Assembly (NCBI RefSeq): GCF_029433855.1
Contig: NZ_JAROAU010000003.1
Coordinates: 864,729-928,728 of the forward strand
Length of the DNA stretch: 64,000 bases
Source of the DNA: Candidatus Kosakonia sp. 282A-S69
Lineage (GTDB): Bacteria > Pseudomonadota > Gammaproteobacteria > Enterobacterales > Enterobacteriaceae
Reading direction: 5' to 3'
Shown one piece after another: positions 19,993-29,643 of the stretch. A program made the position numbers and the translations under genes. Numbering within the stretch: position 1 is the first letter of the stretch; each line of letters starts with the position of its first letter. The notes below the pieces were generated by a model. It was not told where the DNA came from. It did not search any database and saw only the letters and a program-made list of their open reading frames with translations.

Positions 19993-20328
19993 GGAAGTAC
20001 CTATTTATGATACGTGGCTAAAAAAGGTCAGTGAGTCGCACAGCGTAGCGCAGGTTGACGCTGACATTTATGATTAACATCATGTCGAGAGAACTTTCTG
20101 ACACGATGAAAGAATAGTTAAGATTTTAAGCTATTTTGCGCAATTTTCAGACAGTGGCATAATGAGCTTCTTATTTGACGACTCAAACCTATTCGTCTAA
20201 GGCCTGGTAAAGGCCGCCACAGAATACCCGATAGCAGGTGGGATTGACAAAAAATTTTAACGTTGTCATTCACAGTTGTTGTTTTGCACAAATTTTTTAA
20301 TTTTTATATGTGAAGTTGAGGTAAAGCC
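19993..20328. promoter_or_regulatory. Divergent promoter region ackA / yfbV
   Basis: The 336 AT-rich bases contain no ORF that I can support. TTGACA at 20245-20250 is a good -35 hexamer facing yfbV, but the matching -10 is weak. The ackA promoter must read leftwards from here; no operator was recognised with confidence. Confidence 0.5.
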
Positions 20329-20784
20329 ATGTCAAATCCTGAGATTCGACCCGTCAGTTTCTTCAGTTTATTTCGCCGGGGTCAGCACTATGCGAAGACC
20401 TGGCCTATGGAAAAACGCCTCGCTCCCGTGTTTGTAGAAAACCGTACCATTCGCGCGACACGCTACGCGATTCGCTTTATGCCGCCCGTGGCGGTCTTCA
20501 CCCTCTGCTGGCAAATCGCCCTCGGCGGGCAGCTTGGCCCCGCTGTCGCCACCGCGCTGTTTGCGCTAAGCCTGCCAATGCAGGGGTTATGGTGGCTGGG
20601 CAGGCGCTCGGTCACGCCGCTGCCGCCCTCCATTTTGAACTGGTTCTATGAAGTGCGCGGTAAGTTGCAGGATGCGGGCCAGGCGCTGGCACCGGTTGAA
20701 GGTAAGCCCGATTATCAGGCGCTGGCGGATACCCTCAAGCGCGCCTTTAAGCAGCTGGATAAAACCTTTCTCGATGAGCTGTAA
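20329..20784 (+). CDS. yfbV: Inner-membrane protein YfbV (UPF0208)
   Basis: The 151 residues match E. coli YfbV in length. There are two hydrophobic segments (about residues 45-65 and 70-88) and a cytoplasmic charged C-terminus. It was linked in E. coli to keeping the Ter macrodomain insulated from the flanking chromosome; the mechanism is not known. It is divergent from ackA and followed by a terminator. Confidence 0.95.
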   Translation: MSNPEIRPVSFFSLFRRGQHYAKTWPMEKRLAPVFVENRTIRATRYAIRFMPPVAVFTLCWQIALGGQLGPAVATALFALSLPMQGLWWLGRRSVTPLPPSILNWFYEVRGKLQDAGQALAPVEGKPDYQALADTLKRAFKQLDKTFLDEL

Positions 20785-20810
20785 AAGTTGCACGTGATTG
20801 ATAAGAGGAG

Positions 20811-20837
20811 AGCATCGTCAGATGCTTTCTTTTTTTG
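20811..20837 (+). terminator. Intrinsic terminator of yfbV
   Basis: AGCATC-GTCA-GATGCT stem followed by TTCTTTTTTT, 27 bases after the stop. Confidence 0.8.
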
Positions 20838-20898
20838 GTAGATCCGCGCAACACCCCCGGCAAATCAAGAAAGCGGCTTTTACTCACAGGTACACTGA

Positions 20899-21435
<537 letters not shown>

Positions 21436-21445
21436 GGAGGTGAAT

Positions 21446-22105
21446 GTGCAGTGTAAAGGCTTTCTGTTTGATCTGGATGGAACTCTGGTCAATTCACTCC
21501 CCGCCGTCGAGCGGGCCTGGTGCAGCTGGGCCGATCGCTTTGGCATTAGCCATGACGAGGTGCTGAATTTTATCCACGGCAAACAGGCCATCACCTCGCT
21601 GCGCCACTTTATGGCGGGTGCCTCAGAGGCGGAAATTGCCGCTGAATTTACCCGCCTTGAGGGGATTGAAGCCTCAGACACGGACGGCATTACGCCACTG
21701 CCCGGCGCGGTTGAACTGCTTCAGCATCTGGATGAATCGGCTATTCCGTGGGCTATTGTTACCTCCGGCTCGGTGCCCGTCGCCCATGCGCGCCATCGCG
21801 CAACCGGGCTGCCGATGCCAAAAGTCTTCGTCACCGCCGAGCAGGTGAAGCAGGGCAAACCTGAACCGGACGCCTATCTGCTCGGTGCCGGGCTGTTAGG
21901 GCTGGCACCTGAAACCTGCGTGGTGGTGGAAGACGCGGCTGCAGGCGTGCTCTCCGGTCTCGCCGCGGGCTGTCATGTGATTGCCGTCAATGTCCCGCCC
22001 GGTTCGCCCGGCCTTGAGAGGGTCGACTTCTCGCTGACCAGCCTGGAGGCGATAAGCGTCACAAAACAGCATGACGGCATCGTCAGCGTCAATCTGAAAG
22101 CCTGA
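21446..22105 (+). CDS. hxpA: HAD-like sugar phosphatase HxpA (YfbT)
   Basis: The 219-residue cytosolic HAD phosphatase has motif I FDLDGTLVNS, motif II VTSG and motif IV VVEDAAAGV. E. coli YfbT acts on hexitol and sugar phosphates and gives tolerance to their accumulation. GTG at 21446 is chosen: GGAGG lies five bases upstream, whereas a GTG at 21440 would lie inside that ribosome site. The motif IV residue after the two acids is Ala (EDAAAG) where E. coli has Pro, a conservative change. Confidence 0.94.
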   Translation: MQCKGFLFDLDGTLVNSLPAVERAWCSWADRFGISHDEVLNFIHGKQAITSLRHFMAGASEAEIAAEFTRLEGIEASDTDGITPLPGAVELLQHLDESAIPWAIVTSGSVPVAHARHRATGLPMPKVFVTAEQVKQGKPEPDAYLLGAGLLGLAPETCVVVEDAAAGVLSGLAAGCHVIAVNVPPGSPGLERVDFSLTSLEAISVTKQHDGIVSVNLKA

Positions 22106-22116
22106 TTAGATGATGT

Positions 22117-22141
22117 AACCCCACCGCGGTGGGGTTTTTTA
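22117..22141 (+). terminator. Intrinsic terminator of yfbU-hxpA
   Basis: AACCCCACC and GGTGGGGTT stem followed by a T-run, 12 bases after the hxpA stop. Confidence 0.85.
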
Positions 22142-22180
22142 TGGCACGCTTTTACCACGCTCAACTGACAAGGACAGGTT

Positions 22181-24013
22181 GTGAACGGTGAATTAATTTG
22201 GGTTCTCTCTCTGCTGGGCATTGCCGTGGTGCTCTTTGCGACAGGAAAAGTGCGCATGGACGCGGTGGCGCTGTTTATCATTGTTGCCTTTGTGCTGAGC
22301 GGTACGCTGACGCTCCCTGAAGCGCTCTCCGGTTTTAGCGATCCGAACGTTATTTTGATTGCCGCACTCTTTATTATCGGCGACGGGCTGGTGCGCACCG
22401 GCGTGGCGACCAATATGGGCGCGTGGCTGGTGACGATGGCAGGCAGCAGCGAAACGAAGATGCTGATTCTGCTGATGATAACCGTCGCCGGGCTGGGCGC
22501 CTTTATGAGTTCGACCGGCGTGGTGGCGATTTTTATTCCTGTGGTGCTGAGCGTCTCGCTGCGGATGCAGGTCTCCCCCTCGCGGTTAATGATGCCGCTC
22601 AGTTTCGCCGGGCTGATTAGCGGCATGATGACGCTGGTGGCGACGCCGCCAAACCTGGTGTTGAACAGTGAACTGCTGCGCGAAGGGTTAGAGGGGTTTG
22701 GCTTTTTCAGCGTCACGCCGCTTGGCCTGGTTATCCTTCTGCTCGGCATCGTCTATATGCTGTTGATGCGCTTTACGCTAAACGCGGAGGGGAGTGACGC
22801 TCAGCGTGAGAGCTGGAAGCGGCGCTCGTTTCGCGATCTGATCCGTGAGTATCACCTGGCGGGTCGCGCGCGGCGATTAGCTATTCGCCCCGGTTCGCCG
22901 ATGATTGGTCAGCGCCTCGACGATCTGCAGCTGCGTGAGCGATATGGTGCCAACGTGATCGGCGTTGAGCGCTGGCGGCGTTTTCGCCGCGTGATTGTGA
23001 ACGTCAATGGCGTTTCGGAGTTTCGCGCCCGTGACGTGCTGCTGATTGATATGTCCTCGGCGGATGTCGACCTGCGCCAGTTCTGCGTCGAGCAGCAGCT
23101 GGAGCCGATGATCCTGCGCGGGGAGTACTTCTCTGACCAGGCGCTCGATGTTGGTATGGCGGAAGTCTCCCTGATTCCTGACTCGGAACTGCTGGGCAAA
23201 ACGGTGCGCGAAATCGGTTTTCGTACCCGCTACGGTCTGAACGTGGTGGGGCTGAAGCGCAACGGTGTGGCGCTGGAAGGGGCGGTCACTGACGAGCCCC
23301 TACAGCTGGGGGATATCTTCCTCGTGGTCGGCAACTGGAAGTTAATCAGCCAGCTTGCCGGACACGCCCGCGACTTTGTGGTGCTGAACCTGCCCGTTGA
23401 AGAGAGCGCGGCCTCGCCGGCGCATAGTCAGGCGCCGCATGCGATTTTCTGTCTGGTATTGATGGTCGCGCTGATGCTGACCGACGATATTCCCAATCCG
23501 ATTGCCGCCATTATCGCCTGCATGCTAATGGGGAAATTTCGCTGTATTGACGCCGAGAGCGCCTATAAAGCGATTCACTGGCCGAGCATCATCCTGATTG
23601 TCGGCATGATGCCTTTTGCGCTGGCGCTGCAAAAAACCGGCGGTGTCGATTTGGTAGTGAAAGGGCTGATGGAGCTGGGCGGCGGCTACGGCCCGCACCT
23701 GATGCTGATTTGTCTGTTTGTGATGTGCGCGGCGATAGGGTTATTTATCTCTAATACCGCCACGGCCGTCTTAATGGCACCCATTGCGCTGGCGGCGGCG
23801 AAGTCGATGGGCGTCTCGCCTTATCCCTTCGCCATGATGGTAGCGATGGCTGCCTCTGCCGCCTTTATGACGCCGGTGTCGTCACCGGTGAATACGCTGG
23901 TATTAGGGCCGGGCAACTACCGGTTCAGCGACTTTATCAAACTCGGCGTGCCCTTTACGCTGCTGGTTATGATGGTATGCGTAGTAATGATTCCAGTGCT
24001 CTTTCCCTTTTAA
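22181..24013 (+). CDS. yfbS: DASS/SLC13-type transporter YfbS with two TrkA-C domains
   Basis: The 610-residue inner-membrane protein starts with GTG. About five hydrophobic helices (residues 4-200) precede a cytoplasmic block (about 205-400) with two TrkA-C (RCK_C) regulatory domains, seen as [27 protein letters not shown] and [26 protein letters not shown]; then more helices with family loops ([15 protein letters not shown]). The family moves anions such as dicarboxylates or sulfate with sodium or protons. The substrate of YfbS is not known. The gene is convergent with yfbR. Confidence 0.93.
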   Translation: MNGELIWVLSLLGIAVVLFATGKVRMDAVALFIIVAFVLSGTLTLPEALSGFSDPNVILIAALFIIGDGLVRTGVATNMGAWLVTMAGSSETKMLILLMITVAGLGAFMSSTGVVAIFIPVVLSVSLRMQVSPSRLMMPLSFAGLISGMMTLVATPPNLVLNSELLREGLEGFGFFSVTPLGLVILLLGIVYMLLMRFTLNAEGSDAQRESWKRRSFRDLIREYHLAGRARRLAIRPGSPMIGQRLDDLQLRERYGANVIGVERWRRFRRVIVNVNGVSEFRARDVLLIDMSSADVDLRQFCVEQQLEPMILRGEYFSDQALDVGMAEVSLIPDSELLGKTVREIGFRTRYGLNVVGLKRNGVALEGAVTDEPLQLGDIFLVVGNWKLISQLAGHARDFVVLNLPVEESAASPAHSQAPHAIFCLVLMVALMLTDDIPNPIAAIIACMLMGKFRCIDAESAYKAIHWPSIILIVGMMPFALALQKTGGVDLVVKGLMELGGGYGPHLMLICLFVMCAAIGLFISNTATAVLMAPIALAAAKSMGVSPYPFAMMVAMAASAAFMTPVSSPVNTLVLGPGNYRFSDFIKLGVPFTLLVMMVCVVMIPVLFPF

Positions 24014-24023
24014 CCAGACACGT

Positions 24024-24044
24024 TCGCCCTTGTTACAAGGGCGA
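24024..24044. terminator. Bidirectional hairpin between yfbS and yfbR
   Basis: TCGCCCTTG and CAAGGGCGA form a perfect 9-bp stem with TTA loop; the loop is the yfbR stop codon. It lies 11 bases after yfbS. There is no long T-run on either side, so termination strength is uncertain. Confidence 0.5.
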
Positions 24045-24632
24045 GTCCTGGCTGATCTCATCAAGAGAGAGCTGGAAGCTCGGCACGAATACCTGCATAA
24101 AGTAGTCCATCTCCGGGCTGCGACGGGCATCGAGGGTTTTCTCCAGCCGCGATTTGGCCAGCAGAAACTCATTATTACCGGCGGAAAGCTCCTCCAGGCA
24201 CTTCAGGTAGGCGCAGAGCGCATCGGCCTGTTTAACAATCGAACGCTCCTCCACGCTGTAGTGATGCTCATCAATCAGCGGGGCGAAAATATCCTGCAAC
24301 TCTTCGGGCACCATTTCCACCAGCTTCTGCTGGGCGATCTTCTCAATCGCTTTGTACTCCTGGGCAATCTGCGAGTTGAAGTACTTCACCGGCGTCGGGA
24401 GATCGCCGGTGATCACTTCAGAGGCATCATGATAAATTGCCAGCAGCGCAATGCGCTCTGCATTAAGCGCGCCGCCGAATTTGCGGTTTTTGATCGCCGC
24501 CAGCGCGTGAGCGACCATCGCCACTTGCAGGCTATGCTCGGAGACATTCTCGGTGCGCACATTGCGCATCAGCGGCCAGCGGTTGATCAGTTTCAGGCGG
24601 GAGAGGTGGGCGAAGAAGTGACTCTGACTCAT
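24033..24632 (-). CDS. yfbR: 5'-deoxynucleotidase YfbR
   Basis: The 199-residue HD-domain enzyme removes phosphate from deoxyribonucleoside 5'-monophosphates, part of dCTP/dUMP supply in E. coli. The metal-binding residues of the E. coli enzyme are all in place: His33 (SEH), His68-Asp69 (YHDASE) and Asp137. The start at 24632 ([10 protein letters not shown]) is the conserved one. It is downstream of alaA with 78 bases between. Confidence 0.96.
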   Translation of the reverse strand: MSQSHFFAHLSRLKLINRWPLMRNVRTENVSEHSLQVAMVAHALAAIKNRKFGGALNAERIALLAIYHDASEVITGDLPTPVKYFNSQIAQEYKAIEKIAQQKLVEMVPEELQDIFAPLIDEHHYSVEERSIVKQADALCAYLKCLEELSAGNNEFLLAKSRLEKTLDARRSPEMDYFMQVFVPSFQLSLDEISQDSPL

Positions 24633-24710
24633 AGTTAACCTTGTCTTGAATACGACCTGGGCCATTGTGCGCAGAGAGTCGGGGAAGATGCAAATCCTCC
24701 CCGGGAGCAA

Positions 24711-25925
24711 TTACTGATGATAGCCGGAGAGGAAACGCCCGAAGCGGGTGATCGCCATCTCCAGATCGTCCTCGCGCGGCAGCGTAACGATGCGGACGTG
24801 ATCCGGCCACGGCCAGTTGAAGGCGGAGCCTTGCACCAGCAGCACCTTCTCCTGCAGCAGGAAGTCGAGCACCATCTTCTGGTCGTCAAGAATATTGAAA
24901 CGTTTCGCGTCAATTTTCGGGAACATATAGAGCGCGCCGTTCGGTTTTACGCAGGAGACGCCGGGGATCTCGTTAATCAGCTCCCACGCGCGGTTGCGCT
25001 GCTCATAGAGACGCCCGCCGGGCACGATAAATTCGCTGATGCTCTGATAGCCGCCGAGAGCAGTCTGGATCGCGTGCTGCGCCGGTACGTTGGCGCACAG
25101 GCGCATTGATGCAAGCATCTCCAGCCCTTCGATATAGCCTTTGGCGTGCTTTTTCGGCCCGCTCAGCACCATCCAGCCCTGGCGGAACCCGGCGACGCGG
25201 TAGGTTTTTGACAGACCGTTAAAGGTGATGGTGAAGAGATCCGGCGCCAGCGCGGCGATAGAGTGGTGCTGCGCTTCATCGTAGAGGATCTTGTCGTAGA
25301 TCTCATCGGCGAAAATAATCAGGTTGTGCTGACGCGCCAGTTCGACAATCTCCAGCAGCAGCTCTTTTGAATAGACCGCGCCGGTCGGGTTATTCGGGTT
25401 GATGATTACAATACCGCGCGTGCGCGGGGTGATTTTGGCGCGGATGTCGTCCAGATCCGGGAACCAGCCGGCGGATTCATCGCAAAGATAGTGCACCGCT
25501 TTGCCACCGGAGAGCGACACCGCCGCGGTCCACAGCGGGTAATCCGGTGCCGGTACCAGCATCTCATCGCCGCTGTTCAGCAGCGCCTGCATCGACTGCA
25601 CGATCAGCTCAGAGACGCCGTTGCCGATATAGATATCTTCAACGGTAACTTCACGCATGCCGCGTGCCTGATAGTGCTGCATGATCGCTTTACGGGCGGA
25701 GTAGAGCCCTTTTGAATCACAGTAGCCCTGGGCACCAGGGAGGTTGCGGATCACATCGACCAGAATTTCATCCGGGGCTTCGAAGCCGAACGGGGCAGGG
25801 TTGCCGATGTTGAGTTTGAGAACTTTGTTGCCTTCTTCTTCCAGACGCTTTGCTTCTTTAAGAACCGGGCCACGGATGTCATAACAGACGTTATCTAACT
25901 TGCTGGATTTTTCGATGGAGGACAT
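24711..25925 (-). CDS. alaA: Glutamate-pyruvate aminotransferase AlaA
   Basis: The 404-residue PLP enzyme makes L-alanine from pyruvate and glutamate. The class I/II aminotransferase fold is seen from N-terminal IGNPAPFGF to the PLP lysine in FNGLSKTYRVAGFRQGW near residue 240; NPNNPTGAVY is also conserved. MSSIEKSSKLDNVCYDIRG at 25925 is the E. coli-like start; the longer frame is not. It diverges from lrhA across 928 bases. Confidence 0.97.
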   Translation of the reverse strand: MSSIEKSSKLDNVCYDIRGPVLKEAKRLEEEGNKVLKLNIGNPAPFGFEAPDEILVDVIRNLPGAQGYCDSKGLYSARKAIMQHYQARGMREVTVEDIYIGNGVSELIVQSMQALLNSGDEMLVPAPDYPLWTAAVSLSGGKAVHYLCDESAGWFPDLDDIRAKITPRTRGIVIINPNNPTGAVYSKELLLEIVELARQHNLIIFADEIYDKILYDEAQHHSIAALAPDLFTITFNGLSKTYRVAGFRQGWMVLSGPKKHAKGYIEGLEMLASMRLCANVPAQHAIQTALGGYQSISEFIVPGGRLYEQRNRAWELINEIPGVSCVKPNGALYMFPKIDAKRFNILDDQKMVLDFLLQEKVLLVQGSAFNWPWPDHVRIVTLPREDDLEMAITRFGRFLSGYHQ

Positions 25926-26169
25926 GAACCTTTGCCTTTTTACTGGAATCGCCACTCCCTGCCGTGGAAGTGAACACGGAACAATGTACTCCCACGCCCG
26001 CTTATTTTGAAGGGTTAACAGGAGAAGATTTTGCCTCGCTCATCCGTCGCCTTTAACGATCTTTTAACTATTAAATGCGCTTTTTCTCTCTTTTCCATGC
26101 TGACCATAGGCAAATAGATGGTAATTAATATTATTTAATGTTCAATAATTGAAATTTTTAACCGCGTAA

Positions 26170-26198
26170 CCCCACTCCAGCAGTGGGGATTTATTTTT
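26170..26198 (+). terminator. Terminator-like hairpin upstream of lrhA
   Basis: CCCCACT-CCAGC-AGTGGGG stem is followed by ATTTATTTTT. It is a good intrinsic terminator by shape, on the lrhA strand but with no gene before it. It may end a short RNA starting in the preceding AT-rich stretch. Confidence 0.55.
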
Positions 26199-26405
26199 GG
26201 CAGGGTGCCAGAGACGAAGAGGGAGTGTATAAAGAGAAAGCATAAAGTTGCAGTAAACAGCTCACCTGGTTACTGTGAAAATAATGTTAATTTCTATTAA
26301 AGAGATCCATTTCCAGAACCGTTCGCTATTTAATATTGAGAATAGTAACTATGACCATCACTAATATTTATATGTCTCATCTTTTCGTTCTGACATTTTA
26401 GAGAT

Positions 26406-26434
26406 TTAAGATAATTCGTATTAATGCTTATAAA
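26406..26434 (+). promoter_or_regulatory. RcsAB-like box and promoter for lrhA
   Basis: TAAGATAATTCGTA at 26407-26420 agrees at 11 of 14 positions with the RcsAB box TAAGAATATTCCTA. A -35-like TTAAGA (26406-26411) overlaps it, and a -10 TATAAA lies at 26429-26434 with a 17-base spacer. E. coli lrhA is reported to be under Rcs control; the direction of regulation is not inferred here. Confidence 0.6.
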
Positions 26435-26638
26435 TAAAAAGGTTTTGGGGTAAACTCAGAGAGCCTGAAAGGGCACTTAAGGGCAAAGCCCTGAGTTCGG
26501 TAAGGTTGAATTCTTAATTTTACTTAATTGCTATTACTCTTTATTACTTCAGAACCTCTGTTGGGTTCACCTTTATCTGCGGCGCTCGATGTTAAATCGC
26601 TATTCGCTGCGAAAGACGCGTTTTAAATGCATCAACAC

Positions 26639-26683
26639 TATTTGGCCGTTTTATATATCCCCGAGCGGGATGTTGGCCAAATA
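26639..26683 (+). promoter_or_regulatory. Nested hairpin in the lrhA leader
   Basis: TATTTGGCC (26639-26647) pairs perfectly with GGCCAAATA (26675-26683), enclosing a second stem ATCCC/GGGAT with a five-base loop. If transcription starts near 26441, it lies about midway in a leader of some 410 nt. Confidence 0.5.
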
Positions 26684-26758
26684 AAGAGGTTGAGTTCTGC
26701 TTGCATCAGATAGCGAACTAAAACATCACGCACGTTGCCTGGCTTCATCGGCAATGGC

Positions 26759-26777
26759 AGTGCAGGATGCACTTTTT
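26759..26777 (+). terminator. Weak terminator-like hairpin just before lrhA
   Basis: AGTGCA-GGA-TGCACT stem followed by five T residues, 77 bases upstream of the lrhA start. A short stem, possibly an attenuator. Confidence 0.35.
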
Positions 26778-26853
26778 AAATGGATTTACTTAATCTTATG
26801 AACACAGCATAAACCCGGGGCACGCAGCGCGCGCAACCCGTAAGTGAAAAATG

Positions 26854-27789
26854 ATGATAAATGCAAATCGTCCGATACTGAATCTCGACCTCGATCTGCT
26901 GAGAACGTTTGTTGCGGTCGCGGATCTCAACACTTTTGCAGCGGCCGCAGCGGCAGTTTGCCGTACGCAATCCGCGGTAAGTCAGCAAATGCAGCGCCTT
27001 GAACAGCTGGTGGGAAAAGAGCTGTTCGCCCGTCATGGCCGCAATAAATTACTGACCGAGCATGGCATTCAGCTACTGGGCTATGCGAGAAAGATCCTGC
27101 GTTTCAATGACGAAGCCTGTACCTCCTTGATGTTCAGCAACTTGCAGGGCGTCTTGACCATCGGTGCGTCAGATGAATCTGCAGATACAATTTTGCCGTT
27201 CCTGCTTAATCGTATTAGCTCGGTCTATCCAAAACTGGCGTTAGATGTGCGGGTGAAACGCAATCCCATGAGCAGCGATCAGCTTCAGGAAGATGAGGTT
27301 GATCTGGTCGTGACCACGCATCGTGTTCAGTCATATGACTATCTGACGCTGCGGACATCACCAACGCTCTGGTATTGCGCAGCGGAGTATGTGCTGCAAA
27401 AAGGCGAAGCGGTGCCGTTGGTACTGCTGGATGAGCCAAGCCCGTTCCGCGATATGGTGCTCACGGCGCTCAATCAAGCCGATATTCCCTGGCGCATGGC
27501 CTACGTGGCCTCAACGCTCTCAGCCGTAAAAGCCGCGGTGAAAGCGGGGCTTGGCGTAACGGCGCGGCCGGTGGAGATGATGAGCCCCGATCTGCGCGTA
27601 TTGGGTAACGCTGAAGGCTTCCCGATTTTGCCGGAAACGGAATACCTGCTCTCGCGTAACCCGAACAGCGGGAATGAGCTGGCGCAGGTAATCTTCGATG
27701 CCATGGAGCACTATCGCGATCCCTGGCACTACAAAGGATCGACTCCGGAAGGGGGAGATGAACAGCTGCTGGTTGATGGGGATTTCTAA
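26854..27789 (+). CDS. lrhA: LysR-type regulator LrhA
   Basis: The 311 residues match E. coli LrhA. It has an N-terminal winged helix-turn-helix (about residues 12-70, [28 protein letters not shown]) and a LysR substrate-binding domain. LrhA represses flagellar master genes flhDC, type 1 fimbriae and RpoS synthesis in E. coli, and activates its own gene. ATG 26854 gives the E. coli-type start; ATG 26851 directly before it is possible. The C-terminal 30 residues diverge most. A strong terminator separates it from nuo. Confidence 0.95.
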   Translation: MINANRPILNLDLDLLRTFVAVADLNTFAAAAAAVCRTQSAVSQQMQRLEQLVGKELFARHGRNKLLTEHGIQLLGYARKILRFNDEACTSLMFSNLQGVLTIGASDESADTILPFLLNRISSVYPKLALDVRVKRNPMSSDQLQEDEVDLVVTTHRVQSYDYLTLRTSPTLWYCAAEYVLQKGEAVPLVLLDEPSPFRDMVLTALNQADIPWRMAYVASTLSAVKAAVKAGLGVTARPVEMMSPDLRVLGNAEGFPILPETEYLLSRNPNSGNELAQVIFDAMEHYRDPWHYKGSTPEGGDEQLLVDGDF

Positions 27790-27830
27790 TTAACATTTGA
27801 CCGCAAAACTGGTAACACTTTGTAAGTGTA

Positions 27831-27876
27831 AAAATGACCCGCTGAAGAGAGAATTAATGATAGCGGGTCATTTTTT
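27831..27876 (+). terminator. Terminator of lrhA
   Basis: AAAATGACCCGCT and AGCGGGTCATTTT form a 13-bp stem with an 18-base loop, followed by TTTTG. Confidence 0.88.
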
Positions 27877-28419
27877 GTATAAATAATAAGCAACTGAATT
27901 ATTCATGCCCTAAATCATTATTTCTTTCAATCTGTTAACCCATCTCACAGCACAATCTCCCTTTATCATCTATAGTCTTTCATGCCCTCTGCTCATGTTA
28001 AAAATCAAGCAAGATTGTTGCCGATTTAACGTATGAATTAACAAAAGCGTGTCTCAGATCAAAAAAATACCTCCGGAGAGGGGGAGGAATCCTGGGTAAA
28101 TCCTGTCAAAATAGGAGGGTAATTTTTGTAATCCTCTACAACGGACTCGATTCAACACCGGATTTTGCCGCAGGAAAAGTCGTTGCTGGTCAATAAAACG
28201 GCACTAAATGTTAATGGATTGCTGCCGATGTAAACTAATGTGAGGAAACTTTTGTTAAAGTTGACAAAAGGTTATAGAAAGGAGTAAAAACCCACATCAT
28301 TTAGCTGTTTTTCAGCTTTTGCACAGTAAGTATGTGGTTTTTTATTCCTCCCCGTGAATCGATGTGGCGTCATCTGCCAGCAAGAGCAGAGGTTTTAACG
28401 CTACCTTTTGAGTTAAGCA
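27877..28419 (+). promoter_or_regulatory. Promoter and leader region of the nuo operon
   Basis: These 543 AT-rich bases hold no gene I can support. TTGACA at 28261-28266 with TAAAAA at 28285-28290 is one candidate promoter; GTTAA/GTTGA/GTTA repeats around 28254-28273 resemble ArcA direct repeats. E. coli nuo is controlled from a long upstream region by ArcA, NarL, Fis and IHF, so this arrangement is expected, but the exact start is not read. Confidence 0.5.
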
Positions 28420-28863
28420 ATGCGTATGTCAACATCCACTGAAATCATCGCTCATCACTGGGCATTCGCTGTCTTTCTTATTGTCGCCATCGGCCTCTGT
28501 TGCCTCATGCTGGTCGGCGGTCGGTTTTTGGGCGGACGCGCGCGCGCAAGGCACAAAAACGTTCCTTTCGAATCAGGTATCGACTCCGTCGGTTCCGCTC
28601 GCTTACGTCTCTCTGCCAAGTTCTATCTGGTTGCCATGTTCTTCGTCATCTTCGATGTCGAAGCGCTCTATCTCTACGCATGGTCTACGTCCATTCGTGA
28701 GAGTGGCTGGGTGGGATTTGCCGAAGCCGCAATTTTTATCTTAGTGCTGCTGGCTGGTCTGGTTTATCTGGTGCGTATTGGCGCACTCGATTGGACGCCG
28801 GTGCGTTCGCGCCGTGCGCAGGTCAACCCTGAGACCAACAGCTACACTGACAGTCAACGCTAA
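28420..28863 (+). CDS. nuoA: NADH-quinone oxidoreductase subunit A
   Basis: The 147-residue membrane subunit of complex I has three helices and the conserved loop [26 protein letters not shown], with [14 protein letters not shown] in the second helix. It helps form the quinone-access region beside NuoH and NuoB. First of 13 contiguous nuo genes. The length equals E. coli NuoA. Confidence 0.98.
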   Translation: MRMSTSTEIIAHHWAFAVFLIVAIGLCCLMLVGGRFLGGRARARHKNVPFESGIDSVGSARLRLSAKFYLVAMFFVIFDVEALYLYAWSTSIRESGWVGFAEAAIFILVLLAGLVYLVRIGALDWTPVRSRRAQVNPETNSYTDSQR

Positions 28864-28878
28864 CCGCGAGGCAATAAG

Positions 28879-29553
28879 ATGGATTATACGCTCACCCGCA
28901 TAGATCCTAACGGTGAGAACGACCGTTACCCCCTGCAAAAACAGGAGATCGTAACTGACCCCCTGGAACAAGAGATCAACCGTAGCGTCTACATGGGCAA
29001 GCTCGAAAATGTCCTGCACGATATGGTGAACTGGGGTCGTAAGAACTCAATTTGGCCGTATAACTTCGGCCTTTCCTGCTGCTACGTTGAGATGGTGACG
29101 TCGTTTACCGCCGTGCACGACGTGGCGCGTTTTGGCGCAGAAGTGCTGCGTGCTTCGCCTCGTCAGGCTGACCTGATGGTCGTTGCCGGTACGCCGTTCA
29201 CCAAGATGGCGCCGGTTATCCAACGCCTCTATGACCAGATGCTGGAGCCGAAATGGGTCATCTCCATGGGGGCCTGCGCAAACTCTGGCGGTATGTACGA
29301 CATCTACTCCGTCGTGCAGGGCGTCGACAAATTTATCCCGGTGGATGTTTACATCCCTGGCTGCCCGCCGCGTCCTGAAGCCTATATGCAGGCGCTGATG
29401 CTGCTGCAGGAGTCGATTGGCAAGGAGCGTCGTCCGCTCTCCTGGGTGGTTGGCGATCAGGGCGTTTACCGCGCCAACATGCAGTCAGAGCGTGAACGTA
29501 AACGCGGTGAACGTATTGCCGTCACCAACCTGCGTTCACCGGACGAGATTTAA
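28879..29553 (+). CDS. nuoB: NADH-quinone oxidoreductase subunit B
   Basis: The 224-residue peripheral subunit holds cluster N2, the last iron-sulfur centre, which reduces the quinone. Ligand cysteines are visible in SCCYVEM (adjacent Cys pair), [10 protein letters not shown] and VPGCPP-type [10 protein letters not shown]. It lies 15 bases after nuoA. About four residues longer at the C-terminus than E. coli. Confidence 0.98.
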   Translation: MDYTLTRIDPNGENDRYPLQKQEIVTDPLEQEINRSVYMGKLENVLHDMVNWGRKNSIWPYNFGLSCCYVEMVTSFTAVHDVARFGAEVLRASPRQADLMVVAGTPFTKMAPVIQRLYDQMLEPKWVISMGACANSGGMYDIYSVVQGVDKFIPVDVYIPGCPPRPEAYMQALMLLQESIGKERRPLSWVVGDQGVYRANMQSERERKRGERIAVTNLRSPDEI

Positions 29554-29643
29554 TTTGCGCCTGTGGGCAAGGGTAAAAAGCGTCGCATTTCAATAATCCA
29601 ATAACGCGACGCGCTGCCCCACAGTCACCACGGACCCTTTGCA

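Larger units (their letters stand above)
25926..26853. other. Long AT-rich divergent region alaA / lrhA
   Basis: No protein-coding gene is supported in these 928 bases. The region holds the alaA promoter, a terminator-like hairpin, an RcsAB-like box over a promoter, and a structured leader before lrhA, listed separately. E. coli also has a long alaA-lrhA gap, so the length is conserved in kind. Confidence 0.75.
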
